DNA from: Massilia horti
GTDB lineage: Bacteria; Pseudomonadota; Gammaproteobacteria; Burkholderiales; Burkholderiaceae_D
Length of the DNA: 64,000 nt
Reading direction: 5' to 3'
Assembly: GCF_004614195.1 (NCBI RefSeq)
Contig: NZ_SPUM01000029.1
Coordinates: 17,072-81,071, forward strand
In this document: in pieces, positions 28,633 through 37,037 of the stretch
How positions within the stretch are numbered: the stretch's first letter is position 1
Layout of the letters: the number at the start of each line of letters is the position of its first letter
Made by a program: the position numbers and the translations under genes
Notes under the pieces: generated by a model
Seen by the model: the letters and a program-made list of their open reading frames with translations, nothing else
Database searches by the model: none
Told to the model about the DNA's origin: nothing

Positions 28633-28823
28633 CCCGGCTCCCGCGCCAACCATAGCGCGGTTCCGAGTGCACCGAGGACAAACGAAATCAAGCCGATCCC
28701 AGACGCCGTTTCGACCGAGACGCCTGCAATGTATACGGCCATCAAACTGGTCACGAACATGGCTAAGGCTCCACCACACGGGATGGCCACCAATGCCAAA
28801 AGCAAAAACAATACACGGTTCAT
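28629..28823 (-). CDS. Small two-helix membrane protein (64 aa)
   Basis: It starts MNRVLFLLLALVAIPCGGAL at 28823 and has two hydrophobic helices, ending LWLAREPG. The stop overlaps the next small gene. The ten bases before its start follow a copy of the 3' end of the putative effector gene (28833-28880), in the same frame, so it appears to be the immunity-type gene of a displaced effector. The family is unknown. Confidence 0.5.
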   Translation of the reverse strand: MNRVLFLLLALVAIPCGGALAMFVTSLMAVYIAGVSVETASGIGLISFVLGALGTALWLAREPG

Positions 28824-28832
28824 AATAATAGA

Positions 28833-28880
28833 TGGTTCGACTATGGGGCAGTTGAAATACATCCCGCCCTTACTGCCGCC
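28833..28880 (-). pseudogene. Remnant of an effector 3' end
   Basis: By direct comparison 38 of 48 bases match 29501-29548 at the end of the intact effector gene, including a block of 21 identical bases. Translated, it gives GGMYFNCP, against AGMYFNCP in the effector. The rest of the gene is not recognisable upstream. The frame continues without a stop into the 64-residue membrane gene. Confidence 0.7.
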
Positions 28881-28955
28881 TGCCTACCAAGCGAACGAGT
28901 GGAGCGGGCAGCGCGGCGGCCGGTGGCCTAACAGTTTTGCCAGGACACTCGCACG

Positions 28956-29495
28956 TCACCCTCGTCTGCGGTTTAACACCAGCGATGTGGCGACCGCCAC
29001 ACCGATGAACACGCCAGCAAATATCGGCGTTAAGTTCTGCACTTCTTTAAGGAAGCAAATTATCTGTACATTGACAAACACAGCTGCAAAGAAGGCGACG
29101 CCAAGCGAAATGATCGCTCTCCGCCATGTATCTGAGAGGGGTGTCGGCAAAGAGAGAAGAACAAATGTGACTGCCGATGCGAAAAATGCAGAAACGACAA
29201 TATCTATGCTCGCCATCACTATGTTCCTTCGGGGAGCGAATCCAAAGACGGTCCCGTACAGAAATGCGATATCGACCACCCCGACCCCTAATGAAATTAG
29301 AATTCGTCGAATCATCGCCGTGCGGCCACGTTTGTATTTTAAAACTAGCGATGTGATGACCGCCGTGCCAACGAATGTCATAACGAGTATGTTACCCGCC
29401 GTTTCCACGTACAGGTCCGGTGTGAATACGTCCCCCGTTAGCCAGACAAGCACGGCCACAAGAAACGCGACCCCAAACGAAATAAACATTCTCAT
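28956..29495 (-). CDS. Membrane protein of three repeated units, putative immunity protein
   Basis: The 179-residue product consists of three diverged units of about 60 residues, each with two hydrophobic helices. Unit starts are MFISFGVAFLVAVLV, ILISLGVGVVDIAFL and AIISLGVAFFAAVFV, and two units end TSLVLKYKRG and TSLVLNRRRG. The start overlaps the effector stop (ATGA), so the two are translated together. Position directly after the effector suggests that it protects the cell; membrane location fits an enzyme acting in the periplasm. This role is inferred. Confidence 0.6.
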   Translation of the reverse strand: MRMFISFGVAFLVAVLVWLTGDVFTPDLYVETAGNILVMTFVGTAVITSLVLKYKRGRTAMIRRILISLGVGVVDIAFLYGTVFGFAPRRNIVMASIDIVVSAFFASAVTFVLLSLPTPLSDTWRRAIISLGVAFFAAVFVNVQIICFLKEVQNLTPIFAGVFIGVAVATSLVLNRRRG

Positions 29496-29929
29496 GCGAA
29501 AGGCTCCGCTGCGGGGCAGTTGAAATACATCCCAGCACTACTGCCGCCAGCTTTCACAACTTCCTCAACGAAAGCCACGCAGTTGTTCGGCAAGACAAGC
29601 CAGCGCCATTGCTTCGTTAGGAGTTCTTCCAGTTTTGCGTGCGCCCCGGCAGGGTTGGGAATCTGGATCATCCAGCGCCGAATTTCGTGCTTGCCGCTCT
29701 TTCTCAAATAGTTCATGTAGCCTTCCTCGCGCAAAAACCTGGGGCGGTGCTTACGCCCAGCCACATGGAAATACCAGCCGCTGCCAGTGTGGAGTAGCAC
29801 ATGACCGCCCAAATTGATACCGTCGCCCGATACAACGACAGCGTAACAATGATGGAAGTCGAACGGTTTGATCGGGCATTGATGCATTTCGTCGCCGTCG
29901 TAGTCTTTGGGATCGAACCAACTAGACAT
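29492..29929 (-). CDS. Putative type VI effector, papain/NlpC-like fold
   Basis: The 145-residue product has DGINLGGHVLLHTGSGWYFH with candidate catalytic H43 and, later, PNNCVAFVEEV with C117. The order His then Cys fits the permuted NlpC/P60 (LRAT-like) fold seen in peptidoglycan amidases and lipid-acting enzymes. It lies directly downstream of an hcp gene and overlaps a membrane-protein gene, the layout of Hcp-linked effector/immunity pairs. GGAGG precedes the ATG. No signal peptide is present, as expected for Hcp-delivered proteins. The activity is inferred, not shown. Confidence 0.6.
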   Translation of the reverse strand: MSSWFDPKDYDGDEMHQCPIKPFDFHHCYAVVVSGDGINLGGHVLLHTGSGWYFHVAGRKHRPRFLREEGYMNYLRKSGKHEIRRWMIQIPNPAGAHAKLEELLTKQWRWLVLPNNCVAFVEEVVKAGGSSAGMYFNCPAAEPFA

Positions 29930-29961
29930 GGTCGCCTCCGATTAAGTAGCGCCTACGCGCA

Positions 29962-30453
29962 TTAGCAAACCTTGTTGGCAGCGCAGTCCCAGCCCCCGAC
30001 GGTGCTTCCCTCAGTGCCGCCCCGGATGGACTGTTTGACGTGTTCCCAGTTTATTTTTGAGTAAGCAAGGAGAACGGTTTCCTTCATCGTTCCACCCGCG
30101 CCACTGTCGTATGTGACGTTGGAAATCATCACGTTTGTCAGAGTAATTCTTTCGTAGCAGATCGGCTTACCGTCACCGTCAGCACGCATGAACTCGAAAA
30201 CCGCTTTCGGAATGGTCTTACCCATCGCACAATGCTGCCTGAGTAACGGAGACGACAAGTCAGCCAGCTTCTCAAGCATGATGTCCGAAAGCGATGCTCT
30301 GCCGCTGGTCATCCCCCCGGCCGTCGATAGGCTGGTTGCGCGTGGCTGGTTAACGTTGCCGATCACCTTTGAAACTTCGATCCAGTTTTTGTGCTTGTCG
30401 TCGGTCGATTCGCCTTTAATGCCTTCGATTTGCAAATATGCGTCTACTGCCAT
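29962..30453 (-). CDS. hcp: Type VI secretion tube protein Hcp
   Basis: The 163-residue product begins MAVDAYLQIEGIKGESTDDK and continues HKNWIEV, the Hcp signature, and contains FEFMRADGDGKPICYERITL and ETVLLAYSKINWEH. Hcp forms hexameric rings of the T6SS tube and can carry effectors in its lumen. No T6SS core genes lie in the window, so this is an orphan hcp with cargo genes following 32 bases downstream. The region has lower GC than its flanks, which suggests acquisition. Confidence 0.9.
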   Translation of the reverse strand: MAVDAYLQIEGIKGESTDDKHKNWIEVSKVIGNVNQPRATSLSTAGGMTSGRASLSDIMLEKLADLSSPLLRQHCAMGKTIPKAVFEFMRADGDGKPICYERITLTNVMISNVTYDSGAGGTMKETVLLAYSKINWEHVKQSIRGGTEGSTVGGWDCAANKVC

Positions 30454-30801
30454 GAGGAATTTCTCCCGTTGGATGGATTACTTGGTTGTGCTTGTGCGGC
30501 GGCTGCGGCTGCGGCTGGCGCTCGACCAAGCCACGTGGTTGCTCCCGCTCTTGTATGACGATGCCTTACGGAATAAGGATGGCATGCCATTGTTGGTTGC
30601 CTTGCTACCAGGTGGATTGGTGGGGATCAACGGTGGCAAGAGATTGCGATCAACAGCTGATGGAATCAGAGCAAAGAATGTATCGGGGTTATGCGCGGAC
30701 CGTTAGCATCCAGTCAGGCCGGCGGAAAAGCTTGGGACGCATTCGGCCGCAGCCCCAAAAGTTGGCTTACACTGTCGGCGGTTCATTATCGAAAGGAAAA
30801 C
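30454..30801. promoter_or_regulatory. Divergent intergenic region between hcp and the hydrolase
   Basis: About 350 bases that must hold the promoters of the minus-strand hcp cassette and the plus-strand hydrolase. No convincing gene, dyad or consensus promoter stands out. Confidence 0.3.
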
Positions 30802-32760
30802 ATGACCAGCCGACAGCTTCCGATCCTTGCCGTTTGCCTGGCGCTGGCTTTTGGCGCCGGCGCGGTCCGCGCCGCGACCGCCGAAACCCAACAGGCCGAT
30901 GCGCCCGCCGCCAAGCGCGACTTGCGCGCCACTTATACCAAGTACGAATTCCGGATTCCGATGCGCGACGGCGTGCGCCTGTTCACCACCGTCTACGTGC
31001 CGAAGGACGGCTCGAAGCCTTACCCCTTCCTGATGCAGCGCACCCCGTACAGCGTGGGTACCCGCGCCAAGGGCGAACTGCACTACGGCGTCGACTGGTT
31101 CCCGGAAGCGATCGGCCCGTCCAAAGAATTCGAGGACGCAGGCTACATCTTCGTGAAGCAGGACGTGCGCGGCCGGTACATGTCGGAAGGGAAGTGGCAG
31201 GAGATGACGCCGCACCTGAACGCCAACCGCGCGGCCGGCGAAGGGCAGGAGAGCCAGGACATGTACGACACCGTCGAATGGCTGCTCAAGAACGTGGCCA
31301 ACAACAACGGCAAGGTCGGCATCTACGGCATCAGCTACCCGGGCTTCTACACCTCGGCCAGCATCATCGATTCGCACCCGGCGATTAAGGCCGCCTCGCC
31401 GCAGGCGCCGATCGCCGACCTGTTCATGGGCGACGACTCCTACCACGGCGGCGCCTTTTTGCTGGCCGCGAACTTCGGCTTCTATTCTGCCTTCACAGTG
31501 GAGGACAACCCGACACCGCTGCCCAAGACATGGTCCGGCTTCGATTACGGAATGGCCGACGGCTACGACTTCTTCCTGAAGCACCTGACCCTGTCGAACA
31601 TCCTCGCGACCCTGACCGACAAGCAGCGCGCGCTGCTGGCGCCGACGATCGAGCACGACACCTACGACGAGTTCTGGCAGTCGCGTAATCTCGCGCCGCA
31701 TTTGAAGAACGTGAAGGCGGCCGTGCTGACCGTGGGCGGCTGGTTCGACGCCGAGGATCCGCAAGGGCCGTTCACGACCTACCACGCGATCAAGAAGTAC
31801 AACCCGGCCACCTTCAACGGGCTGGTGATGGGCCCGTGGGTGCACGGAGGCTGGGCGCGCGGCGAAGGCAAGAGCCTGGGCCATGTACGTTTCGACAGCG
31901 AGACCTCGGCATACTTCCGCACGCAGATCCAGTTCCCGTTCTTCGAGCAGCACCTCAAGGGCGTCAAGCCGGCCAAGGCAATCGCCGAGGTCACCGCGTT
32001 CGAGACCGGGACCAACGTGTGGCGCCAGTACGCGGCCTGGCCGCCGCAGCAGGCCAAGTCGCGCACGCTGTACTTCGGCCCGAACGGCAAGCTAAGCTGG
32101 CAGCAGAACGCGGCCGGCGCCGGCTTTGACGAATACGTGTCCGATCCGAAGAAGCCGGTGCCCTACATCGGCTACCCGTCGACCGACGTGCCGCAGGAGT
32201 ACATGGTGTCGGACCAGCGCTTTGCCGCCACCCGGCCGGACGTGCTGGTGTACCAGAGCGACGTGCTGGAGGAAGACGTGACGGTGGCCGGGCCGGTGAC
32301 GCCCCGGCTGTTCGTTTCGACCACCGGCACCGACGCCGACTGGGTGGTCAAGCTGATCGACGTCTACCCGCAGGAGTACCCGGAGGCGGAGGAAAAGGAA
32401 AGGCGCGGCAAGGACGTGCCGCCGCCCACGCTGACGCTGGGCGGCTACCAGCAGCTGGTGCGCGGCAATCCGCTGCGCGGCAAGTTCCGCAACAGCTTCG
32501 AGAAGCCGGAGCCGTTCACGCCGGGGAAGGTGGAGCAGGTCTCATATCAGCTCGGCGACGTCAACCACACCTTCCGCCGCGGCCACCGCATCATGGTGCA
32601 GGTGCAGAGCTCGTGGTTCCCGCTGGTCGACCTGAACCCGCAGACCTTCGTCTCGATCCCGAAGGCCAGGCCGGAGGACTTCAAGAAGGCGACGCAGCGC
32701 GTCTACTTGGGGGGTGATACGCCGTCGGGGTTGCAGGTGCTGGTGATGCCAGGGCACTAA
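30802..32760 (+). CDS. CocE/NonD family hydrolase, exported
   Basis: The 652-residue product has a signal peptide (LPILAVCLALAFGAGAVRA), then RIPMRDGVRLFTTVYVPKDG, an alpha/beta-hydrolase with the nucleophile elbow GISYPG (S178) and the jelly-roll C-terminal domain of the X-Pro dipeptidyl-peptidase/CocE group. Characterised members hydrolyse esters such as cocaine or alpha-amino-acid esters, or acylate antibiotics. It probably acts in the periplasm on amide or ester bonds. AAAGGA precedes the ATG at 30802. Confidence 0.88.
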   Translation: MTSRQLPILAVCLALAFGAGAVRAATAETQQADAPAAKRDLRATYTKYEFRIPMRDGVRLFTTVYVPKDGSKPYPFLMQRTPYSVGTRAKGELHYGVDWFPEAIGPSKEFEDAGYIFVKQDVRGRYMSEGKWQEMTPHLNANRAAGEGQESQDMYDTVEWLLKNVANNNGKVGIYGISYPGFYTSASIIDSHPAIKAASPQAPIADLFMGDDSYHGGAFLLAANFGFYSAFTVEDNPTPLPKTWSGFDYGMADGYDFFLKHLTLSNILATLTDKQRALLAPTIEHDTYDEFWQSRNLAPHLKNVKAAVLTVGGWFDAEDPQGPFTTYHAIKKYNPATFNGLVMGPWVHGGWARGEGKSLGHVRFDSETSAYFRTQIQFPFFEQHLKGVKPAKAIAEVTAFETGTNVWRQYAAWPPQQAKSRTLYFGPNGKLSWQQNAAGAGFDEYVSDPKKPVPYIGYPSTDVPQEYMVSDQRFAATRPDVLVYQSDVLEEDVTVAGPVTPRLFVSTTGTDADWVVKLIDVYPQEYPEAEEKERRGKDVPPPTLTLGGYQQLVRGNPLRGKFRNSFEKPEPFTPGKVEQVSYQLGDVNHTFRRGHRIMVQVQSSWFPLVDLNPQTFVSIPKARPEDFKKATQRVYLGGDTPSGLQVLVMPGH

Positions 32761-32778
32761 GAGGTTGAGCTTGGTTTT

Positions 32779-32992
32779 GTAGGGTGGGCGGGGTGAGGCT
32801 GGCCAGTGGCCAGCCGAACGAACGCCCACGCGTTCAACGAACATGGAACCTGTTCGGGTATGGCCATTTATCGCTGAACGCGTGGGCAGGAGAACCTGCC
32901 CACCCTACGCACCTTTCATCGCATGCTGACTTGCGGCTGCAGCGCCACTACGCGACGTTCGCGAACCGCGTGCGCACAGGTGCGCACCCTAC
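32779..32992. repeat. GTAG-type palindromic repeat cluster
   Basis: Three arms are present: GTAGGGTGGGC at 32779 with a long inner palindrome, its inverted partner TGAACGCGTGGGCAGG to CCCTAC (32875-32908), and the second-type arm CCGCGTGCGCAC to CCCTAC (32966-32992). Conserved spacer TGACTTGCGGCTGC links the last two. Both hairpins are framed by GTAGGG and CGCG. Confidence 0.75.
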
Positions 32993-33040
32993 GAATTGCA
33001 CACGCACGTACGCAACGGTTCGCTGGTGTCCGGTACTGCC

Positions 33041-33499
33041 TCACGCCCCGATCCACGGCAGGCCGGCCTTGCACCAGCCGCCCACCGTCTTGCGATGTCC
33101 CTGCGCGTCCTTGTCGCCCTCGAAACCTTCGAGGATGTCAAACGCGTTCCTGTAGCCCAGTTCCGTCGCCACGCGCGCGCCGTGGCGCGAGCGCACGCCC
33201 GAGCGGCACAGGAACAGCACCACGTCGTCCTTGTCCGTCACGCCCTGCAGCTCGTGCGCGAATTCCGGGTTGGGCGCGCCGCCTGGATACATCACCCACT
33301 GCACCGCCTTGTGCTGGCCCTCCGGGATATGTACCCGCCCGACCCAGTCGCGTTCGGCATTGGTGCGCACGTCAACCAGCTTGACCTTCGGGTCGGCCTG
33401 CAGCAGCGCGTAGGCTTCGGCCGGCGTCACGGCGCCAGCATAGGGCTCGCCGGCGGCGCGGGTGCGGGCGGCGGCAAGGATTTGCTCGCTTGTACTCAT
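33041..33499 (-). CDS. Rhodanese-like sulfurtransferase
   Basis: A single rhodanese domain of 152 residues with the active-site cysteine C98 in FLCRSGVRS and the LVDVRTNAERDWVG motif. The C-terminal KAGLPWIGA is characteristic of small cytoplasmic forms. It transfers sulfane sulfur or binds persulfide. The gene is divergent from glnA, and the NtrC-like dyads lie between them. AGGGGA precedes the chosen start at 33499. Confidence 0.85.
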   Translation of the reverse strand: MSTSEQILAAARTRAAGEPYAGAVTPAEAYALLQADPKVKLVDVRTNAERDWVGRVHIPEGQHKAVQWVMYPGGAPNPEFAHELQGVTDKDDVVLFLCRSGVRSRHGARVATELGYRNAFDILEGFEGDKDAQGHRKTVGGWCKAGLPWIGA

Positions 33500-33570
33500 G
33501 GTAGTTCCCCTATTATTGAATTGAATGCACAGGTCTGAGTTCACCGTGATGGTGCGTCCTGGCAAGCGGA

Positions 33571-33587
33571 TGCACTGAAATGGTGCA
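33571..33587. promoter_or_regulatory. NtrC-binding site, upstream copy
   Basis: TGCACT-GAAAT-GGTGCA fits the NtrC consensus (TGCACY, five bases, GGTGCA) exactly. Its centre is about 145 bases before the sigma-54 -24 element, suitable for enhancer action. Confidence 0.8.
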
Positions 33588-33598
33588 TTTGCGAAGAG

Positions 33599-33615
33599 CG
33601 CACCGCCGCGGTGCG
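33599..33615. promoter_or_regulatory. NtrC-binding site, downstream copy
   Basis: CGCACC-GCCGC-GGTGCG is a dyad with the same spacing as the consensus and one changed base at each end. Its centre is 28 bases from the first site, close to the pair arrangement upstream of enteric glnA. Confidence 0.7.
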
Positions 33616-33722
33616 AAGTGCGCCAGCCGCGCATGCTTGAATTGGCCGCCAGACCCGCCAATTTTATGGGTAAACTCACCGGTTTCCAAAGATTGAATGC
33701 ATATTTGCTCATGGTCGAGGGC

Positions 33723-33738
33723 TGGCACGGATTCTGCT
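33723..33738 (+). promoter_or_regulatory. Sigma-54 promoter of glnA
   Basis: TGGCACG (33723-33729) and CTGCT (33734-33738) keep the invariant GG at -24 and GC at -12 exactly ten bases apart. It lies 75 bases before glnA, with the two NtrC dyads further upstream. Confidence 0.82.
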
Positions 33739-33812
33739 ATATTCCCTGTGTGATGGTCGCCCGCTTGGCATAGCACAAAGGTCGACACCCCTTTTTCATT
33801 TAGGAGATACGA

Positions 33813-35228
33813 ATGGCAAAGACTGCCGCAGACGTAATGGACATGGTTAAGGAACACGAAGTCAAGTTCGTGGACCTGCGCTTCGCGGACACCCGCGGCA
33901 AGGAGCAGCACGTGACCGTCCCCGTGTCCCACTTCGACCTGGACAAATTCGAGTCCGGCCACGCCTTCGACGGTTCGTCGATGGCCGGCTGGAAGGGCAT
34001 CGAAGCGTCGGACATGATCCTGTTGCCTGATCCGTCGACCGCCAACGTCGACCCGTTCATGGAAGAGACCACGCTGTTCATGCAGTGCGACGTGATCGAA
34101 CCGACGGACGGCAAGGGCTACGACCGCGACCCGCGCTCGATCGCCAAGCGCGCCGAGGCTTACCTGAAATCGTCGGGCATCGGCGACACCGCCTACTTCG
34201 GCCCGGAACCTGAATTCTTCATCTTCGACTCGGTCCGCTGGAAGATCGACATGTCGGGCTGCTTCGTGAAGATCGACTCGGACGAGTCGTCGTGGGCCAC
34301 CGACAAGGAAATCGAAGGCGGCAACAGCGGCCACCGTCCGGCCGTCAAGGGCGGCTACTTCCCGGTCCCGCCGGTCGACAGCTTCCAGGACATGCGCTCG
34401 GAAATGTCGCTGATCCTCGAGTCGATGGGCATTCCGGTCGAGGTGCACCACCACGAGGTGGCCGGCGCCGGCCAGAACGAGCTGGGCACCAAGTTCTCGA
34501 CCCTGGTCGAGCGCGCCGACTGGACCCAGACCATGAAGTACGTGATCTGGAACGTCGCCCACAGCTACGGCAAGACCGCGACCTTCATGCCCAAGCCGGT
34601 GGTGGGCGACAACGGCTCGGGCATGCACGTGCACCAGTCGATCTGGAAGGATGGCAAGAACCTGTTCGCAGGCGACGGCTATGCCGGCCTGTCGGAAACC
34701 GCGCTGTACTACATCGGCGGCATCATCAAGCACGCGCGCGCCCTGAACGCGATCACCAACCCGGGCACCAACTCGTACAAGCGCCTGGTGCCGGGCTATG
34801 AAGCGCCGGTCAAGCTGGCCTATTCGGCGCGCAACCGCTCGGCCTCGATCCGCATCCCGCACGTGGCCAACCCGAAGGGCCGCCGCATCGAGACCCGCTT
34901 CCCGGACCCGCTGGCCAACGTCTACCTGTGCTTCGCGGCGCTGTTGATGGCGGGCCTGGACGGCATCCAGAACAAGATCCACCCGGGCGAGCCGGCCACC
35001 AAGGACCTGTACCACCTGCCGCCGGAAGAGGACGCGCTGATCCCGACCGTCTGCTCGTCGCTGGAAGAAGCGCTCGATGCCCTGAACAAGGACCGCGAGT
35101 TCCTGACCCGCGGCGGCGTGTTCAGCGACAGCATGATCGACGCCTACATCGAACTGAAGATGCAGGAAGTCCAGCGCATGCGCATGACCACGCACCCGGT
35201 CGAATTCGACATGTACTACTCGGGCTGA
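33813..35228 (+). CDS. glnA: Glutamine synthetase, type I
   Basis: It makes glutamine from glutamate and ammonia with ATP, the entry point of nitrogen assimilation. The 471 residues contain [17 protein letters not shown], the catalytic [17 protein letters not shown] and [10 protein letters not shown] motifs. Y400, in DLYHLPPEE, is the expected adenylylation site, so GlnE regulation is likely. A sigma-54 promoter with NtrC sites lies upstream, and a strong terminator follows. The ntrB and ntrC genes are downstream. Confidence 0.97.
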   Translation: MAKTAADVMDMVKEHEVKFVDLRFADTRGKEQHVTVPVSHFDLDKFESGHAFDGSSMAGWKGIEASDMILLPDPSTANVDPFMEETTLFMQCDVIEPTDGKGYDRDPRSIAKRAEAYLKSSGIGDTAYFGPEPEFFIFDSVRWKIDMSGCFVKIDSDESSWATDKEIEGGNSGHRPAVKGGYFPVPPVDSFQDMRSEMSLILESMGIPVEVHHHEVAGAGQNELGTKFSTLVERADWTQTMKYVIWNVAHSYGKTATFMPKPVVGDNGSGMHVHQSIWKDGKNLFAGDGYAGLSETALYYIGGIIKHARALNAITNPGTNSYKRLVPGYEAPVKLAYSARNRSASIRIPHVANPKGRRIETRFPDPLANVYLCFAALLMAGLDGIQNKIHPGEPATKDLYHLPPEEDALIPTVCSSLEEALDALNKDREFLTRGGVFSDSMIDAYIELKMQEVQRMRMTTHPVEFDMYYSG

Positions 35229-35281
35229 TCGGCGGCCATCGCGTTGCGGCAATGCATCATTTGCCTTGACGCTTTGATCAA

Positions 35282-35316
35282 AAACGCGGGGAAAGGCCTA
35301 GCCTTTCCCCGCGTTT
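35282..35316 (+). terminator. Terminator of glnA
   Basis: AAACGCGGGGAAAGGC and its exact inverse form a 16-base-pair stem with a CTA loop. T residues close the 3' arm. It should separate glnA transcription from the DUF4124-ntrB-ntrC genes. Confidence 0.85.
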
Positions 35317-35382
35317 GTATATGGATTGCGGTATAGTCGGCCAGATCAATATTCATGCGCGGACCGCCGCGCAGCCGAACTG

Positions 35383-35895
35383 ATGCGAATGACAACCAGT
35401 GTACTGGGACGCTGCGCGCTGGCGCTGCTCCTGGCCTGCCCGGCCTTGGCCGCATGGGCGCAGACGGCGGTGTACAAGTGCGTCGACGACCAGGGCCGGG
35501 TCGAGTACACCGACACCAACAAGCGTGGCTGCAAGGTGATCGACCTGCCTGGCGCGATCACCGCGCCGCCGCCGACGCGCAGCAGGCCGGCGCCGCCGAT
35601 GCGCCAGGGCAGCGCGGCGAGCGTGGTCAGCCCGGCCGGCTTTCCGCGCGTGGACAGCGCGCAGCAGCGCGCGCGCGACGACGATCGTCGCGATATCCTC
35701 AACGAGGAGCTGCGTAACGAGGAAAAGAAGCTGGCCGACCTGCGGCGCGACTTCAACAACGGCGAGCCGGAACGCCAGGGCAATGAGCGCAACTATGCCA
35801 AGTACCAGGAGCGCGTGGCGCGCATGCGCGACGACATCAGCCGCAGCGAACGCAATGTCGAAGCCTTGAAACGCGAGCTCGCCAACACGCGATGA
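35383..35895 (+). CDS. DUF4124 periplasmic protein
   Basis: A 170-residue exported protein: signal peptide (LGRCALALLLACPALAAWAQ), then TAVYKCVDDQGRVEYTDTNK, the DUF4124 core, a Pro/Arg-rich linker and a charged coiled coil (about residues 115-165) with LNEELRNEEKKLADLRRDF. It is found between glnA and ntrB in related betaproteobacteria. The role is unknown. The stop overlaps ntrB (ATGA). ATG 35389 is an alternative start. Confidence 0.8.
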   Translation: MRMTTSVLGRCALALLLACPALAAWAQTAVYKCVDDQGRVEYTDTNKRGCKVIDLPGAITAPPPTRSRPAPPMRQGSAASVVSPAGFPRVDSAQQRARDDDRRDILNEELRNEEKKLADLRRDFNNGEPERQGNERNYAKYQERVARMRDDISRSERNVEALKRELANTR

Positions 35896-36983
35896 ACCCT
35901 TTGCCTCTTCCCGCCGCGCCCGCGGCAGAGGCCCGCCTGGCGGGCCTGGACCTGCTCGCATCAAGCGTGCTGCTGGTGGATGCCGACGCGCGGGTGCGCT
36001 ATGCGAACCCGGCCGCCGAGAACCTGCTCGACGCCTCGCTCAAGTCGCTGTCACGCCAGAAGCTGACCGAGCTGTTTGCCAATGGCGAGGAACTGGCGGC
36101 GCTGTGCCGCCAGGCGCTGGCCCACAAGTGGGCCGACCTGCGCCAGGACCTGACCCTGCTGCGTCCCGGGCGCGAACCGCTGCACGTGCACCTGACGGTC
36201 AGCGCCACGCTGGAAGCCGAAGTGCTGCTGGAGCTGCGCGAGAACGTGCAGCAGTTGAAGCTCGACCGCGAGGAGCGCATCCTCGACCACAGCCAGGCCA
36301 ACAAGGAGCTGATCCGCAACCTGGCGCACGAGATCAAGAATCCGCTGGGCGGCATTCGCGGCGCGGCCCAACTGCTCGAACTGGAACTGGCGGCGCGCGA
36401 CCTGGGGGCGCTGTCGGAGTACACCCAGGTCGTCATCAAGGAAGCCGACCGGCTGCAGACCCTGGTTGACCGCCTGCTGGCGCCGCACCGCCGGCCGCAC
36501 ATCGTGGGCGACGTCAACATCCACGAAGTATGCGAGCGGGTGCGCAGCCTGGTGCTGGCCGAGTTCCCGCACGGGCTTGCGATCCGCCGCGACTACGACG
36601 CTTCGTTGCCCGAATTCAGGGGCGACAAGGAGCAACTGATCCAGGCGGTGCTCAACATCGTGCACAACGCGGCGCAGGCGCTGGCCGGGAGGATCGGACA
36701 GGGCGATGCCGAGATCGTGCTGCGCACCCGGGTGGCGCGCCAGGTCACGCTGGCCAAGGTCCGCTATGGGCTGGCACTGGACTTGCATATCATCGACAAT
36801 GGACCGGGCATCGCACCTGAGATTCGTGACCGCATCTTCTATCCGCTGGTGTCGGGAAGGGAAGGCGGCAGCGGCCTCGGGCTGACGCTGGCGCAGACCT
36901 TCGTGCAGCAGCACCTGGGGGTGATCGAGTGCGAAAGCCAGCCTGGACTGACGGACTTCCGCATCCTGCTGCCACTGCCCTAG
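35892..36983 (+). CDS. ntrB: Nitrogen-regulation sensor kinase NtrB
   Basis: A 363-residue cytoplasmic histidine kinase/phosphatase. A PAS domain (about 15-110) precedes the dimerisation domain with H146 in LAHEIKNPLGGI, then the ATP-binding domain with VLNIVHNAAQAL, DNGPGIAPEI and GREGGSGLGL. It controls NtrC phosphorylation in response to PII and nitrogen. Two bases overlap the DUF4124 gene. ntrC follows. Confidence 0.95.
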   Translation: MNPLPLPAAPAAEARLAGLDLLASSVLLVDADARVRYANPAAENLLDASLKSLSRQKLTELFANGEELAALCRQALAHKWADLRQDLTLLRPGREPLHVHLTVSATLEAEVLLELRENVQQLKLDREERILDHSQANKELIRNLAHEIKNPLGGIRGAAQLLELELAARDLGALSEYTQVVIKEADRLQTLVDRLLAPHRRPHIVGDVNIHEVCERVRSLVLAEFPHGLAIRRDYDASLPEFRGDKEQLIQAVLNIVHNAAQALAGRIGQGDAEIVLRTRVARQVTLAKVRYGLALDLHIIDNGPGIAPEIRDRIFYPLVSGREGGSGLGLTLAQTFVQQHLGVIECESQPGLTDFRILLPLP

Positions 36984-37037
36984 GGGCGGGAGCAGGATAC
37001 GGTCCACCTTAACGTCTTGTACAGCACGAACACAAAC

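Noticed and set aside
30188..30706. Plus-strand frame overlapping hcp
   Set aside because: Antisense of hcp and the intergenic region; no motif.
32779..32992. CRISPR array
   Set aside because: Repeats are inverted palindromes in two forms with irregular spacing, and there are no cas genes; this is a GTAG-type repeat cluster.
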